Shown in pieces: positions 1 to 6,233 of a stretch of 6,283 nucleotides of DNA. Positions within the stretch are counted from its first letter, which is position 1. Each line of letters begins with the position of its first letter. The DNA is taken from the NCBI GenBank assembly GCA_964417785.1, contig CAYQJO010000249.1, positions 1 through 6,283 of the forward strand, written 5' to 3'. The position numbers were made by a program, and so were the translations under genes. This DNA is from DAOTUL01 sp034437435. GTDB taxonomy: Bacteria; Chloroflexota; Anaerolineae; Aggregatilineales; Phototrophicaceae. The notes beneath the pieces were generated by a model. That model saw only the letters and a list, made by a program, of their open reading frames with translations. It was not told the origin of the DNA and did not search any database.

Positions 1-174
1 GTAGAAGACAACACGGCCGACGGCCGCGGCATCTACACCGAGCCCGTAGAGTACCGCGACCAGACGCTCGACGACTTGCGCTATGAATTGCGCAAAGCCA
101 CCGTACGGCTGCGCCACAAAACGGATGTCATTTTGTCTTGTTTTAAGCTCGCCCGTCTGCACCTGTCAGTTTAG
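1..174 (+). CDS. 3' end of an unrecognised gene (partial, 57 residues)
   Basis: The frame is open from the first base to a TAG at 172-174, with no internal stop. The first 42 or so codons look like real coding sequence: G/C-ending codons dominate, and the product is highly charged with a helix-like stretch (LDDLRYELRKATVRLRHKTD). The last 15 residues (VILSCFKLARLHLSV) are different in character and fall where the DNA turns AT-rich. The true gene may therefore have been cut near base 125, with the rest fortuitous read-through. I do not recognise the family. It is separated from the sugar operon by about 380 bases and probably is not part of it. Confidence 0.35.
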   Translation, partial: VEDNTADGRGIYTEPVEYRDQTLDDLRYELRKATVRLRHKTDVILSCFKLARLHLSV

Positions 175-187
175 ATTCATATGCAAG

Positions 188-240
188 GCTCAGTAATCCA
201 CCCACTGGGACACCGTTAAGCACTGACTTTGCTCAGTAAT
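188..240. repeat. 10-base direct repeat GCTCAGTAAT with 43-base period
   Basis: GCTCAGTAAT occurs exactly at 188-197 and 231-240. Between the copies are a small palindrome CCCACTGGG (201-209) and the arms ACTGA/TCAGT (222-226, 233-237). The arrangement could be a scar or end of a mobile element, or a protein-binding region. The sequence alone does not decide, and a chance origin is possible. Confidence 0.4.
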
Positions 241-333
241 TTTTCGTGACGAGTTGTCCAATCGCCTTGACACGTTCCGTTGGCATGTTTTGACCGTCAC
301 CATTGTGATGTGCACCGAGGGCGATGTGAATGG

Positions 334-408
334 CTTGTTCACAGGTCTTTGAGAGGTGAGTCCTTGACGCGATGCTGGCAGCCGATTCTCGGTGCCTGGA
401 TGAACAAG
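334..408. repeat. 8-base inverted repeat CTTGTTCA / TGAACAAG
   Basis: CTTGTTCA at 334-341 is the exact reverse complement of TGAACAAG at 401-408, with 59 bases between them. The core TGTTCA/TGAACA recurs close to the promoter (514-519, and as TGAGCA at 488-493 and 506-511). The pair may therefore be distal half-sites of the same regulator rather than an RNA hairpin. Confidence 0.35.
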
Positions 409-444
409 TTATACCAACCGTAACGTTTAGAGCTGGATTACCAG

Positions 445-474
445 TTGACAGATACCCGGATCATGGTTTATAAC
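445..474 (+). promoter_or_regulatory. Predicted sigma-70-type promoter of the operon
   Basis: A perfect -35 hexamer TTGACA (445-450) is followed after 18 bases by TATAAC (469-474), a five-of-six match to the -10 consensus. An alternative -10 register, TTATAA at 468-473, gives a 17-base spacer. Transcription would start near 480-482, leaving a leader of about 75 bases before the GTG at 557. It is the best promoter match I found and sits in the AT-rich part of the gap, directly upstream of the first operon gene. It assumes a housekeeping sigma factor of standard specificity. Confidence 0.6.
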
Positions 475-487
475 TAATGGCGCAATG

Positions 488-519
488 TGAGCATAATATC
501 ATTTATGAGCAAATGTTCA
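488..519. promoter_or_regulatory. Putative repressor operator in the operon leader
   Basis: Bases 506-519 form the imperfect palindrome TGAGCA-AA-TGTTCA, whose arms match at five of six positions. A further TGAGCA stands at 488-493, exactly 18 bases before the first arm. The sites begin a few bases after the predicted transcription start, where a bound repressor could block initiation or elongation. Repressors of sugar operons in several families use short palindromes of this general shape, but I cannot assign a regulator family, and none is encoded in the window. Confidence 0.35.
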
Positions 520-543
520 ATAACGGCTTGGATTATCAAGCGC

Positions 544-549
544 AAGGAG
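544..549 (+). promoter_or_regulatory. Ribosome binding site deciding the GTG start at 557
   Basis: AAGGAG lies seven bases before GTG. The next in-frame ATG (599) has no comparable site and would cut into the N-terminal helix of the SIS domain, so the GTG start is preferred. Confidence 0.75.
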
Positions 550-556
550 TTTTTTC

Positions 557-1174
557 GTGCAGGCAGACGAGATATTGGCCACTGCGCGAGCCGTGTTAAT
601 GAACGAAAGCGCCAGTGTTACAGCACTGATTGAGCAACTGGACGATACCTTTGTGGTCGTTGTGCAGACATTGCTGGCATGCCAGGGGCATGTACTGGTG
701 GCTGGATCCGGTACATCTCACCCGGTCGGGGCGCGGCTGGCGCATTTGCTTTCGTGCTGTGGAACCCCGGCGTTGTTCATTCATCCTGGAGACAGTCAAC
801 ACGGTCTATCCGGCGCAGTGACCGCGCGGGACGTGCTCATTGCCATCTCAAAAGGTGGTGAAACCACCGAAGTCAACTACCTGGCCCAAATTGCCAGGAA
901 ACGCGGCGCAACGCTGATCGCGTTCACGGAAAACCCCGATTCTTCACTGGGAGAATTGAGCAATATTGTCCTGCGTATTCAGGCAGCGCCGGATGTCGAT
1001 CCATATGGCATGATTGCGACTGGCAGTTCGCTGACCATGTGTGGTATGGCCGATGCCTTGTGCGTTGTGATGCTGAAGTTGCGCAACTACACCAAAGAGT
1101 CGTTTGGCGAAACCCATCCCGGTGGTGCAGTCGGGCTTGAACTTGCCGCTGAAGCAAAGGACGGTGAAGCATGA
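557..1174 (+). CDS. SIS-domain sugar-phosphate isomerase (KpsF/GutQ/KdsD-like, lacking CBS domains)
   Basis: The 205-residue protein is a single SIS (sugar isomerase) domain, cytoplasmic and without a signal peptide. It resembles the isomerase half of arabinose-5-phosphate isomerases, which interconvert D-ribulose 5-phosphate and D-arabinose 5-phosphate. Recognisable segments are VLVAGSGTSH (47-55), CGTPALFIHPGDSQHG (68-83), the phosphosugar loop AISKGGETTE (96-105) and THPGGAVG (186-193), the family's HPGGA(L/V)G hallmark. The paired CBS domains that follow in KdsD and GutQ are absent; SIS-only members are known. Compared from memory with E. coli KdsD, Glu111 (here E102) and His193 (H187) are kept, Glu152 seems to be Asp (D146), and Lys59 is Thr (T53), so substrate or rate may differ. 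GTG start with AAGGAG upstream. The stop overlaps the next start as ATGA, indicating coupling. 6-Phospho-3-hexuloisomerase-like activity is an alternative. Confidence 0.85.
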   Translation: MQADEILATARAVLMNESASVTALIEQLDDTFVVVVQTLLACQGHVLVAGSGTSHPVGARLAHLLSCCGTPALFIHPGDSQHGLSGAVTARDVLIAISKGGETTEVNYLAQIARKRGATLIAFTENPDSSLGELSNIVLRIQAAPDVDPYGMIATGSSLTMCGMADALCVVMLKLRNYTKESFGETHPGGAVGLELAAEAKDGEA

Positions 1175-2229
1175 AGGCGGTTGTTTTCCGGGGACCGGGC
1201 CAGATCGCCTGTGAAGAAGTCGCCGATCCTGTTCTGCCACCGGATGGCCTCATCCTGAAAGTGATGGCCTGTGGAATCTGTGGGGGCGATTTGCGTGCTT
1301 ACAAACACGGCCTGCGCGCCGAACGTGAATGGCAGATATTGGGACACGAGATTTCCGGGGTGGTGGCCGAAGTAGGCGCTGGAGTCAAGGATTACCAGGT
1401 TGGTGAGCGGCTGGCTGTCGCCGCCGATGTTTCGTGCCACCAATGCTACTACTGCCAGCGCGCCTACTTCAACCTCTGCGAAGCCTGGCAACTCATCGGT
1501 CTGGACTTCCCCGGTGGGATGGCCGAATACATGCTGCTGCCAGAAGCGATCCTGCGCCGGGGCATTGTCCATCGTATTCCCGCCACGCTCTCTATCCGGC
1601 GCTCGGCCCTGGCTGAACCGTCTTCGTCGGTGATCTGGGCGCAAAAAAATCTCGACGTGCAGCCGGGCGAAGTGGTTGCCATCTTGGGCGATGGCCCCAT
1701 CGGTGCGCTGCATGTGCAGGTGGCGCGGCTGCGTGGGGCCAAACCGGTCATGATTGGCATTACCGGCCCGCGCCTCGAGATGTTCAAGTCCAACCCGGAG
1801 CTTGGGGCCTGGCGTGTTTTTGACAATCTCACGCAGGATGTTGTGGCCGAGGTCAAAGCGTTAACCGGCGGGCGCGGGGCAGATGTGGCGATAGTGGCCA
1901 ATCCATTCAAAGAGACTCAGGCACAAGCGGTGAATATGGTCCGGAAGCGTGGGCGTGTGGGGCTGTTTGGCGGGCTTCCCAAGAGCGATCCGATGACCCG
2001 GCTCGACAGCAACCGCATTCACTACGACGAACTGATCGTGATGGGCAACTTCTCGTACCATCCTGGTATTCACGCGGATGCACTTGATCTGCTGAATCGC
2101 GGTTTGATCGACGCTGATCAGATCATCACCGCCACCTATTCAATCGACGATGTGCAGGCTGCTTTTGAAGATGCCATACGCGGGACGGCGTTGAAAGTTG
2201 TCCTGGCACCGCACGGCAAACTTGAGTGA
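1171..2229 (+). CDS. Zinc-dependent medium-chain alcohol/polyol dehydrogenase (threonine/sorbitol dehydrogenase-like)
   Basis: A 352-residue medium-chain dehydrogenase of full length, expected to oxidise a secondary alcohol of a sugar, polyol or sugar acid with NAD(P). The N-terminal GroES-like domain carries the catalytic zinc ligands C37 (CGICGGD), H59-E60 (GHE) and E149 (AEP). It also has the structural zinc lobe C89-x2-C92-x2-C95-x7-C103. The Rossmann domain follows with GDGPIG (173-178). The end of the second strand (VMIGITGPRLE, 193-203) lacks the Asp or Glu usual in NAD-preferring members, so NADP use is possible. ATG start at 1171 with AAAGGA at 1156-1161; it overlaps the SIS stop codon, so it is co-translated with its neighbour. 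The dehydrogenase class is certain, but the substrate is not readable. The company of a sugar kinase and isomerases favours a sugar or polyol over threonine. Confidence 0.9.
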   Translation: MKAVVFRGPGQIACEEVADPVLPPDGLILKVMACGICGGDLRAYKHGLRAEREWQILGHEISGVVAEVGAGVKDYQVGERLAVAADVSCHQCYYCQRAYFNLCEAWQLIGLDFPGGMAEYMLLPEAILRRGIVHRIPATLSIRRSALAEPSSSVIWAQKNLDVQPGEVVAILGDGPIGALHVQVARLRGAKPVMIGITGPRLEMFKSNPELGAWRVFDNLTQDVVAEVKALTGGRGADVAIVANPFKETQAQAVNMVRKRGRVGLFGGLPKSDPMTRLDSNRIHYDELIVMGNFSYHPGIHADALDLLNRGLIDADQIITATYSIDDVQAAFEDAIRGTALKVVLAPHGKLE

Positions 2230-2238
2230 ACCTGGACC

Positions 2239-2243
2239 GAGAG
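2239..2243 (+). promoter_or_regulatory. Ribosome binding site supporting the ATG at 2250
   Basis: GAGAG lies six bases before ATG 2250. An in-frame GTG at 2226 overlaps the dehydrogenase stop (GTGA) but has only weak complementarity upstream. The protein from 2250 begins MFGL, which is how I remember family members starting, so 2250 is preferred. The GTG would add eight residues. Confidence 0.5.
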
Positions 2244-2249
2244 AAACAC

Positions 2250-3602
2250 ATGTTTGGACTATCAAACGATAGCAAGGCGCTTGCGAACGCACAACGCTAT
2301 GTCCGTACCGGGCTGGTCGGCACGGGTCAGATGGGAACTGATATTGTTGCCCAGGTGTCGTTGATGCCAGCCATCGGTATTGACGTTGCCGCAGACATCG
2401 AGTTAGACCGTGTGGTGGCAGCCTATCGGATCGCCGGACACGCTGAGAAGAACGTGGTGGCCGTCGAGTCGCTGGACGATCTGGCCCGCGCGCGCATGGC
2501 CGGGCAATTCGTGGCCGTGCGCGATTACCGGTTGGTGACAGATGCCCCACAACTTGATGCCATCATCGAGTCGACCGGCAACCCAGAAATCGGCGCGCGC
2601 GCCACGTTGCGCACGATCTTCCAGCGTAAGCACATCATCACCATGAGCGTAGAGATGGACATCACTGTAGGGCCGCTGCTGGCGTGGTATGCCAGGCGGC
2701 GTGGCGTCATCTATGCGGTTGGTGCTGGCGATGAACCAACGGCGCTTTACGAACTCTACGATTTTGCTACTGCTTTGGGCCTGACAATCATTGCGGCAGG
2801 CAAAGGCAAGAACAACCCCCTTAACCGGGATGCCGTGCCGGAAGACCTGGCTAATGAGGCAGCCCGGCGCGGCCTGACGCCCGAAATGCTGATCGAATTT
2901 GTGGACGGTTCCAAGACTGAGATCGAAATGGCCTGCGTCGCCAATGCAACCGGACTGGTCCCGGACGTGTTCGGGATGCACGGTCCACAGATCGATATTG
3001 CCGATATTTCGACGACGTTCGCTCTCAAGGAAAACGGGGGGATTCTCAGTCAATGCGGCGTGGTCGATTACGTGATCGGCGATCTCAAACCGGGCGTGTT
3101 CCTGGTCTTCACGACCGAGAAAAAGCGATTGCGAGAAGCTTTAGTTCTGCGCGATATGGGGCACGGCCCCAATTATGTCCTGCTGCGACCGTTCCACCTG
3201 TGCAGCATGGAGGTGCCGCTCTCGGTGATGCAGGCGGTGATCCAGGGCAAATCCACGATGGCCCCGCTGGAAAAACTGACGGCAGAGGTTGTCGCCGTTG
3301 CCAAAACTGACCTGGAACCGGGACGAGCTCTGGAACGCATCGGCGGACGTACTCACTATTGCATGACTACCCGCCATGATCACGCGGTGAGTATAAACGC
3401 GCTACCGGTCGGGGTTGCGAAAGACGCAGTGTTGACGCGCCTGGTCAAGAAGGGTGAGGTGATCACCTATGATGATATCGACCTGCCCGAAGGCTTGGTG
3501 GTGATTCGTCTACGCGAGCTTCAGGATGCGTGGATGAACAACGAAATTGAGTCCCCGGACTTACTGCGACAACTTGATCAGATCGCAGTTCAGGCGACGT
3601 AA
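2250..3602 (+). CDS. COG4091-family NAD(P)-dependent oxidoreductase with SAF domain (DXR-like/DRL homologue)
   Basis: About 450 residues, often annotated as homoserine-dehydrogenase-like. Numbering below is from the GTG at 2226; subtract eight for the ATG start. A Rossmann fold opens with GLVGTGQMG (29-37), the dinucleotide loop, followed by a catalytic middle domain with IIESTGNPEIGA (113-124), VGAGDEPTALYEL (165-177) and AAGKGKNNPLN (190-200). The C-terminus (about 355-430) is a SAF domain, seen in TDLEPGRALERIGG and LPVGVAKDAVLTRLVKKGEVITYDDI. This family includes Brucella DRL (DXR-II), which converts 1-deoxyxylulose 5-phosphate to methylerythritol 4-phosphate with NADPH. Other members have no such activity. 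Here it sits among sugar-catabolic genes, so an oxidoisomerase or dehydrogenase acting on a sugar phosphate is more likely than an isoprenoid role (inference). True homoserine dehydrogenase is unlikely: no other threonine-pathway gene is nearby. Confidence 0.8.
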   Translation: MFGLSNDSKALANAQRYVRTGLVGTGQMGTDIVAQVSLMPAIGIDVAADIELDRVVAAYRIAGHAEKNVVAVESLDDLARARMAGQFVAVRDYRLVTDAPQLDAIIESTGNPEIGARATLRTIFQRKHIITMSVEMDITVGPLLAWYARRRGVIYAVGAGDEPTALYELYDFATALGLTIIAAGKGKNNPLNRDAVPEDLANEAARRGLTPEMLIEFVDGSKTEIEMACVANATGLVPDVFGMHGPQIDIADISTTFALKENGGILSQCGVVDYVIGDLKPGVFLVFTTEKKRLREALVLRDMGHGPNYVLLRPFHLCSMEVPLSVMQAVIQGKSTMAPLEKLTAEVVAVAKTDLEPGRALERIGGRTHYCMTTRHDHAVSINALPVGVAKDAVLTRLVKKGEVITYDDIDLPEGLVVIRLRELQDAWMNNEIESPDLLRQLDQIAVQAT

Positions 3603-3663
3603 GGGGGAATCGAGACGGTTTTTTGTTAGCCGCAGATTACCTGGTGTATTGGGAGATTGAACC

Positions 3664-5169
3664 ATGCACCTGATCGGGTTAGACATTGGCACGACGGGGT
3701 GCAAAGCCGCCCTGTTCACAGACGCCGGAGATTTGCTGACAACCGCTAGCCGCGAATATGCGGTCGATATTCCGCAACCAACCTGGGCCGAACAGGACGC
3801 TGAGCATGTCTGGACACTGGCTCAGGCCACGCTGGGCCAGGTGGTGGCTGATACCGGCATCCGCAAAGTGACTGCCATTGGGCTTTCAGTGCAGGGCGAG
3901 GCGATTATCCCGGTTGATGCAGATGGTCATGCCCTGCGTCCCGCCATGCTGGGCATGGACACGCGTACCGAGATGCAAAATGCCACGCTACGAGAGCAGT
4001 TTGGCGCGCAATGGTTGTTTGAACATACTGGCATGCCGGTTCACACGATTAATACGCTGCCCAAGTTAGTGTGGTTGAAAGAGCACGAGTCGGATATGTG
4101 GGCGAGTGCGGTCCGATTCCTGCTATACGAAGATTTCATCATCAACAAGCTGACCGGGCAACCTGCTATCAGCCGTTGTTTGGCGTCGCGCACGCAGCTT
4201 TATAACCTCCGCGCGGATCGATGGTCTGCTCCGGTGCTGGACTGGCTTGCACTCGATCCTGCCCGGCTTGCACCGGTCCACCCTTCCGGTACGGCAGTTG
4301 GCCCCATGCGCCGCGAATTGAGCCAGCGCCTGGGTTTCGTCACCACTCCACTTATTGTTACAGGGGGGCACGACCAGGCATGCGGCGCGCTGGGCGTCGG
4401 CCTGGTGAAGCCCGGCTTGGCGATGGTTTCGACCGGCACTGCTGAGGTTGTTGAAGTCGTCCTGGGTGAACCGACGCTGAATCAAACGCTGTACGAAGGC
4501 AACATATCAGTCTACGCGCACGTTGTACCAGGGTTGTTTCTCGCCATGACGCTCAACCATAGCGGCGGCCTGCTGTTGCGCTGGTTTCGCGACACATTGT
4601 GCGAAACCGAGCTGAAGCAAGCCCGCGACACAGGCGTCGAGGCGTATGACCTGATCTTGCAGGCAGCCTCTGCCGAACCAACCTCGTTGCTGGTGCTGCC
4701 ACACTTCGCCGGTGGCGGAACGCCGACTTTTGATACCCGGTCGAAGGGGGCCATTCTCGGCTTGACCTTTGGCACGACCAAAGCTGAGCTTGCCAAGGCC
4801 ATCCTTGAGGGCCTGACATTTGAACTGCGCGTCAATCTTGACTTACTTAAATCCAGCGGGGTGGCGGTCGAAGAGCTACGTGCGATTGGAGGAGGAGCGC
4901 GCTCCGGTCTATGGGTCCAACTCAAAGCGGACATCACCAGCATCCCGGTGGTAGTGCCGCGCATTACCGAGGCGGCCTGTTGGGGAGCGGCGCTGTTGGC
5001 CGGGGCCGGGGCGGGCATTTTCACCGATCTGATTGAGGCTGCTACCACATCGGTTCGTTGGGAGAAACGTGTCCACCCAGACCCAGATCGCCAGCGCGCA
5101 TTTGAGGCGCGATATGACCTGTACCGGCGCATCTATCCGGCACTGGCCCCGATCAGCCATCGTATGTGA
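3664..5169 (+). CDS. FGGY-family carbohydrate kinase (xylulokinase-like)
   Basis: A complete 501-residue cytoplasmic kinase that transfers phosphate from ATP to a sugar, ketose or polyol. The actin-like fold is clear in both halves. LIGLDIGTTGCKAALF (3-18) is the first phosphate-binding motif. LGMDTRTE (96-103) sits where the substrate loop of xylulokinases lies. GGHDQACGALGVG (234-246) contains the likely catalytic base D237. VSTGTAEVV (255-263) is the second phosphate motif. GGGARSGLWVQLKADIT (409-425) and EAACWGAALLAG (436-447) form the adenine-binding part. The start ATG has GGGAG at 3651-3655. It follows the COG4091 gene after 61 bases without a convincing terminator, so it is probably on the same transcript. 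FGGY kinases cannot be assigned a substrate by eye: xylulose, fuculose, ribulose, erythritol or erythrulose remain possible. The adjacent fucose-isomerase-like gene suggests a ketose product of that isomerase. Confidence 0.9.
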   Translation: MHLIGLDIGTTGCKAALFTDAGDLLTTASREYAVDIPQPTWAEQDAEHVWTLAQATLGQVVADTGIRKVTAIGLSVQGEAIIPVDADGHALRPAMLGMDTRTEMQNATLREQFGAQWLFEHTGMPVHTINTLPKLVWLKEHESDMWASAVRFLLYEDFIINKLTGQPAISRCLASRTQLYNLRADRWSAPVLDWLALDPARLAPVHPSGTAVGPMRRELSQRLGFVTTPLIVTGGHDQACGALGVGLVKPGLAMVSTGTAEVVEVVLGEPTLNQTLYEGNISVYAHVVPGLFLAMTLNHSGGLLLRWFRDTLCETELKQARDTGVEAYDLILQAASAEPTSLLVLPHFAGGGTPTFDTRSKGAILGLTFGTTKAELAKAILEGLTFELRVNLDLLKSSGVAVEELRAIGGGARSGLWVQLKADITSIPVVVPRITEAACWGAALLAGAGAGIFTDLIEAATTSVRWEKRVHPDPDRQRAFEARYDLYRRIYPALAPISHRM

Positions 5170-5240
5170 ACCGCCGAAAAGGGCATGACTCTTTTAACCG
5201 ACAGAGGTTTTTCTCGGAATGACATGAAAGGGAAACCCGC

Positions 5241-6233
5241 ATGATTTCCGGCAAGATGACATTGGGCGTAATTATTGGCAATCGCGATTTCTTCCCCGAC
5301 CGACTCTGCACCGAAGCCCGCCAGGACGTGACGGCAATCTTTGACCAGTTGGGCATCGAGTTGGTGATGCTTGACGAGCACACTACCAAGCTGGGTGCGG
5401 TCGAAACCTGGGAGCACGCCAAGTCTTGCGGAGCGCTATTTCGCCAGCACCAGGACGAGATCGATGGCATCCTGGTGGTGTTGCCCAACTTCGGGGACGA
5501 GAAAGGCGTGGCCGATTCGATCAAACTCTCAGGGCTGAACGTGCCCATCATGATACAGGCCTATCCGGACGATCTCGATCAATTCACGGTTGAACGTCGC
5601 CGCGATGCCTATTGTGGCAAAATTTCAGTCTGCAACAACCTGGTGCAATACGATTTTCCTTTCACGTTGACCGAGATGCACACCGTCCCGGTGATGAGTG
5701 AGTCTTTCAAAGCTGATCTGCGCCGGTTTGTGGCCGTGTGCCGCATCGTTAACGGACTGCGCAACGCCCGGATAGGCGCGATCGGTGCGCGCCCTGGCAA
5801 CTTTAACACCACGCGCTACAGTGAAAAGTTGCTGGAGGATTCTGGTATCAGTGTGATCACGCTCGATCTATCGGACGTGTTTGGCAGGGCGCAAAGACTG
5901 GCCGACAACGATGCCCGTGTGAAGGCGAAGTTGGAGCGCATTCAGGCGTATGTTCGCATTGATGGCGTTCCCCCCGAAGCCATTGTGAAACAAGCCAAGC
6001 TCGGCGTTGTTGTCGAAGAGTGGATGACAGCCTATGACCTGAACGCGTCGGCCATCCAGTGTTGGACCTCGCTTCAGGAGAACTTTGGTGTCAATGTCTG
6101 CACGCTAATGAGTATGATGAGCGAGCGGCTTATGCCAAGCGCGTGCGAGGTGGACATCACCGGTACGGTCGCTATGTATGCACTCTCACTCGCCACAGAA
6201 AAACCAACCGCCCTCGTTGATTGGAACAACTGA
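5241..6233 (+). CDS. L-fucose/L-arabinose isomerase-like protein, C-terminally truncated by a putative insertion
   Basis: 330 residues matching the first two domains of the fucose/arabinose isomerase family (COG2407-like), which interconverts aldoses and ketoses using a divalent metal. The opening VIIGNRDFFPD (10-20), the segment GILVVLPNFGDEKGVADSIK (76-95), the GARPGNFNTTRYSEKLL block (182-198) and MSERLMPSACEVDITG (293-308) are typical. E303 and D327 are 24 residues apart, the same spacing as the metal ligands Glu337 and Asp361 of E. coli FucI. The third ligand, a C-terminal histidine (His528 in FucI), has no counterpart. Family members usually run to roughly 450 residues or more and continue past VDWNN, but here a TGA follows at once. 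The ATG at 5241 has AAAGGGA upstream; an ATG at 5256 is possible. The product is probably inactive. Confidence 0.8.
   Translation: MISGKMTLGVIIGNRDFFPDRLCTEARQDVTAIFDQLGIELVMLDEHTTKLGAVETWEHAKSCGALFRQHQDEIDGILVVLPNFGDEKGVADSIKLSGLNVPIMIQAYPDDLDQFTVERRRDAYCGKISVCNNLVQYDFPFTLTEMHTVPVMSESFKADLRRFVAVCRIVNGLRNARIGAIGARPGNFNTTRYSEKLLEDSGISVITLDLSDVFGRAQRLADNDARVKAKLERIQAYVRIDGVPPEAIVKQAKLGVVVEEWMTAYDLNASAIQCWTSLQENFGVNVCTLMSMMSERLMPSACEVDITGTVAMYALSLATEKPTALVDWNN

Larger units (their letters stand above)
175..556. other. Non-coding control region upstream of the sugar operon
   Basis: No convincing gene lies here on either strand. The longest open stretch I found by hand runs 227-352 on the plus strand without a credible start and resembles nothing I know. 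Base composition is clearly more AT-rich than in the flanking genes, especially at 400-545. The region contains a 10-base direct repeat (188-197, 231-240), an 8-base inverted repeat (334-341, 401-408), a strong promoter match (445-474) and a cluster of operator-like half-sites (488-519). It therefore reads as the regulatory region of the downstream operon, possibly with older mobile-element debris in its first half. Confidence 0.6.

Noticed and set aside
116..136. Hairpin ACAAAA / TTTTGT that might end the upstream gene
   Set aside because: Six A-T-rich pairs with a nine-base loop lie inside the open frame and lack a following T-tract; too weak to call.
227..352. Short open stretch on the plus strand in the control region
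   Set aside because: About 41 codons with no credible start or ribosome site, atypical composition and no recognisable motif.
1087..1713. Long minus-strand open frame (208 codons) opposite the dehydrogenase
   Set aside because: It lies fully opposite well-supported genes and its translation shows no family features; it is a by-product of GC-rich codon use on the plus strand.
3603..3663. Separate promoter or terminator in front of the kinase, suggested by a run of T at 3619-3624
   Set aside because: No stem precedes the T-run and no paired -35/-10 elements are visible; simple continuation of the operon is more likely.
4512..5132. Long minus-strand open frame (206 codons) opposite the kinase
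   Set aside because: It mirrors conserved kinase motifs on the other strand and has a Ser/Arg/Pro-rich composition typical of antisense shadows.
5174..5214. Possible terminator between kinase and isomerase (AAAAG/CTTTT arms at 5178-5196 and CCGA...TCGG arms around a T-run)
   Set aside because: The stems are only four or five pairs with a mismatch, and the T-run is in the loop rather than after the stem, so it is not a convincing intrinsic terminator.
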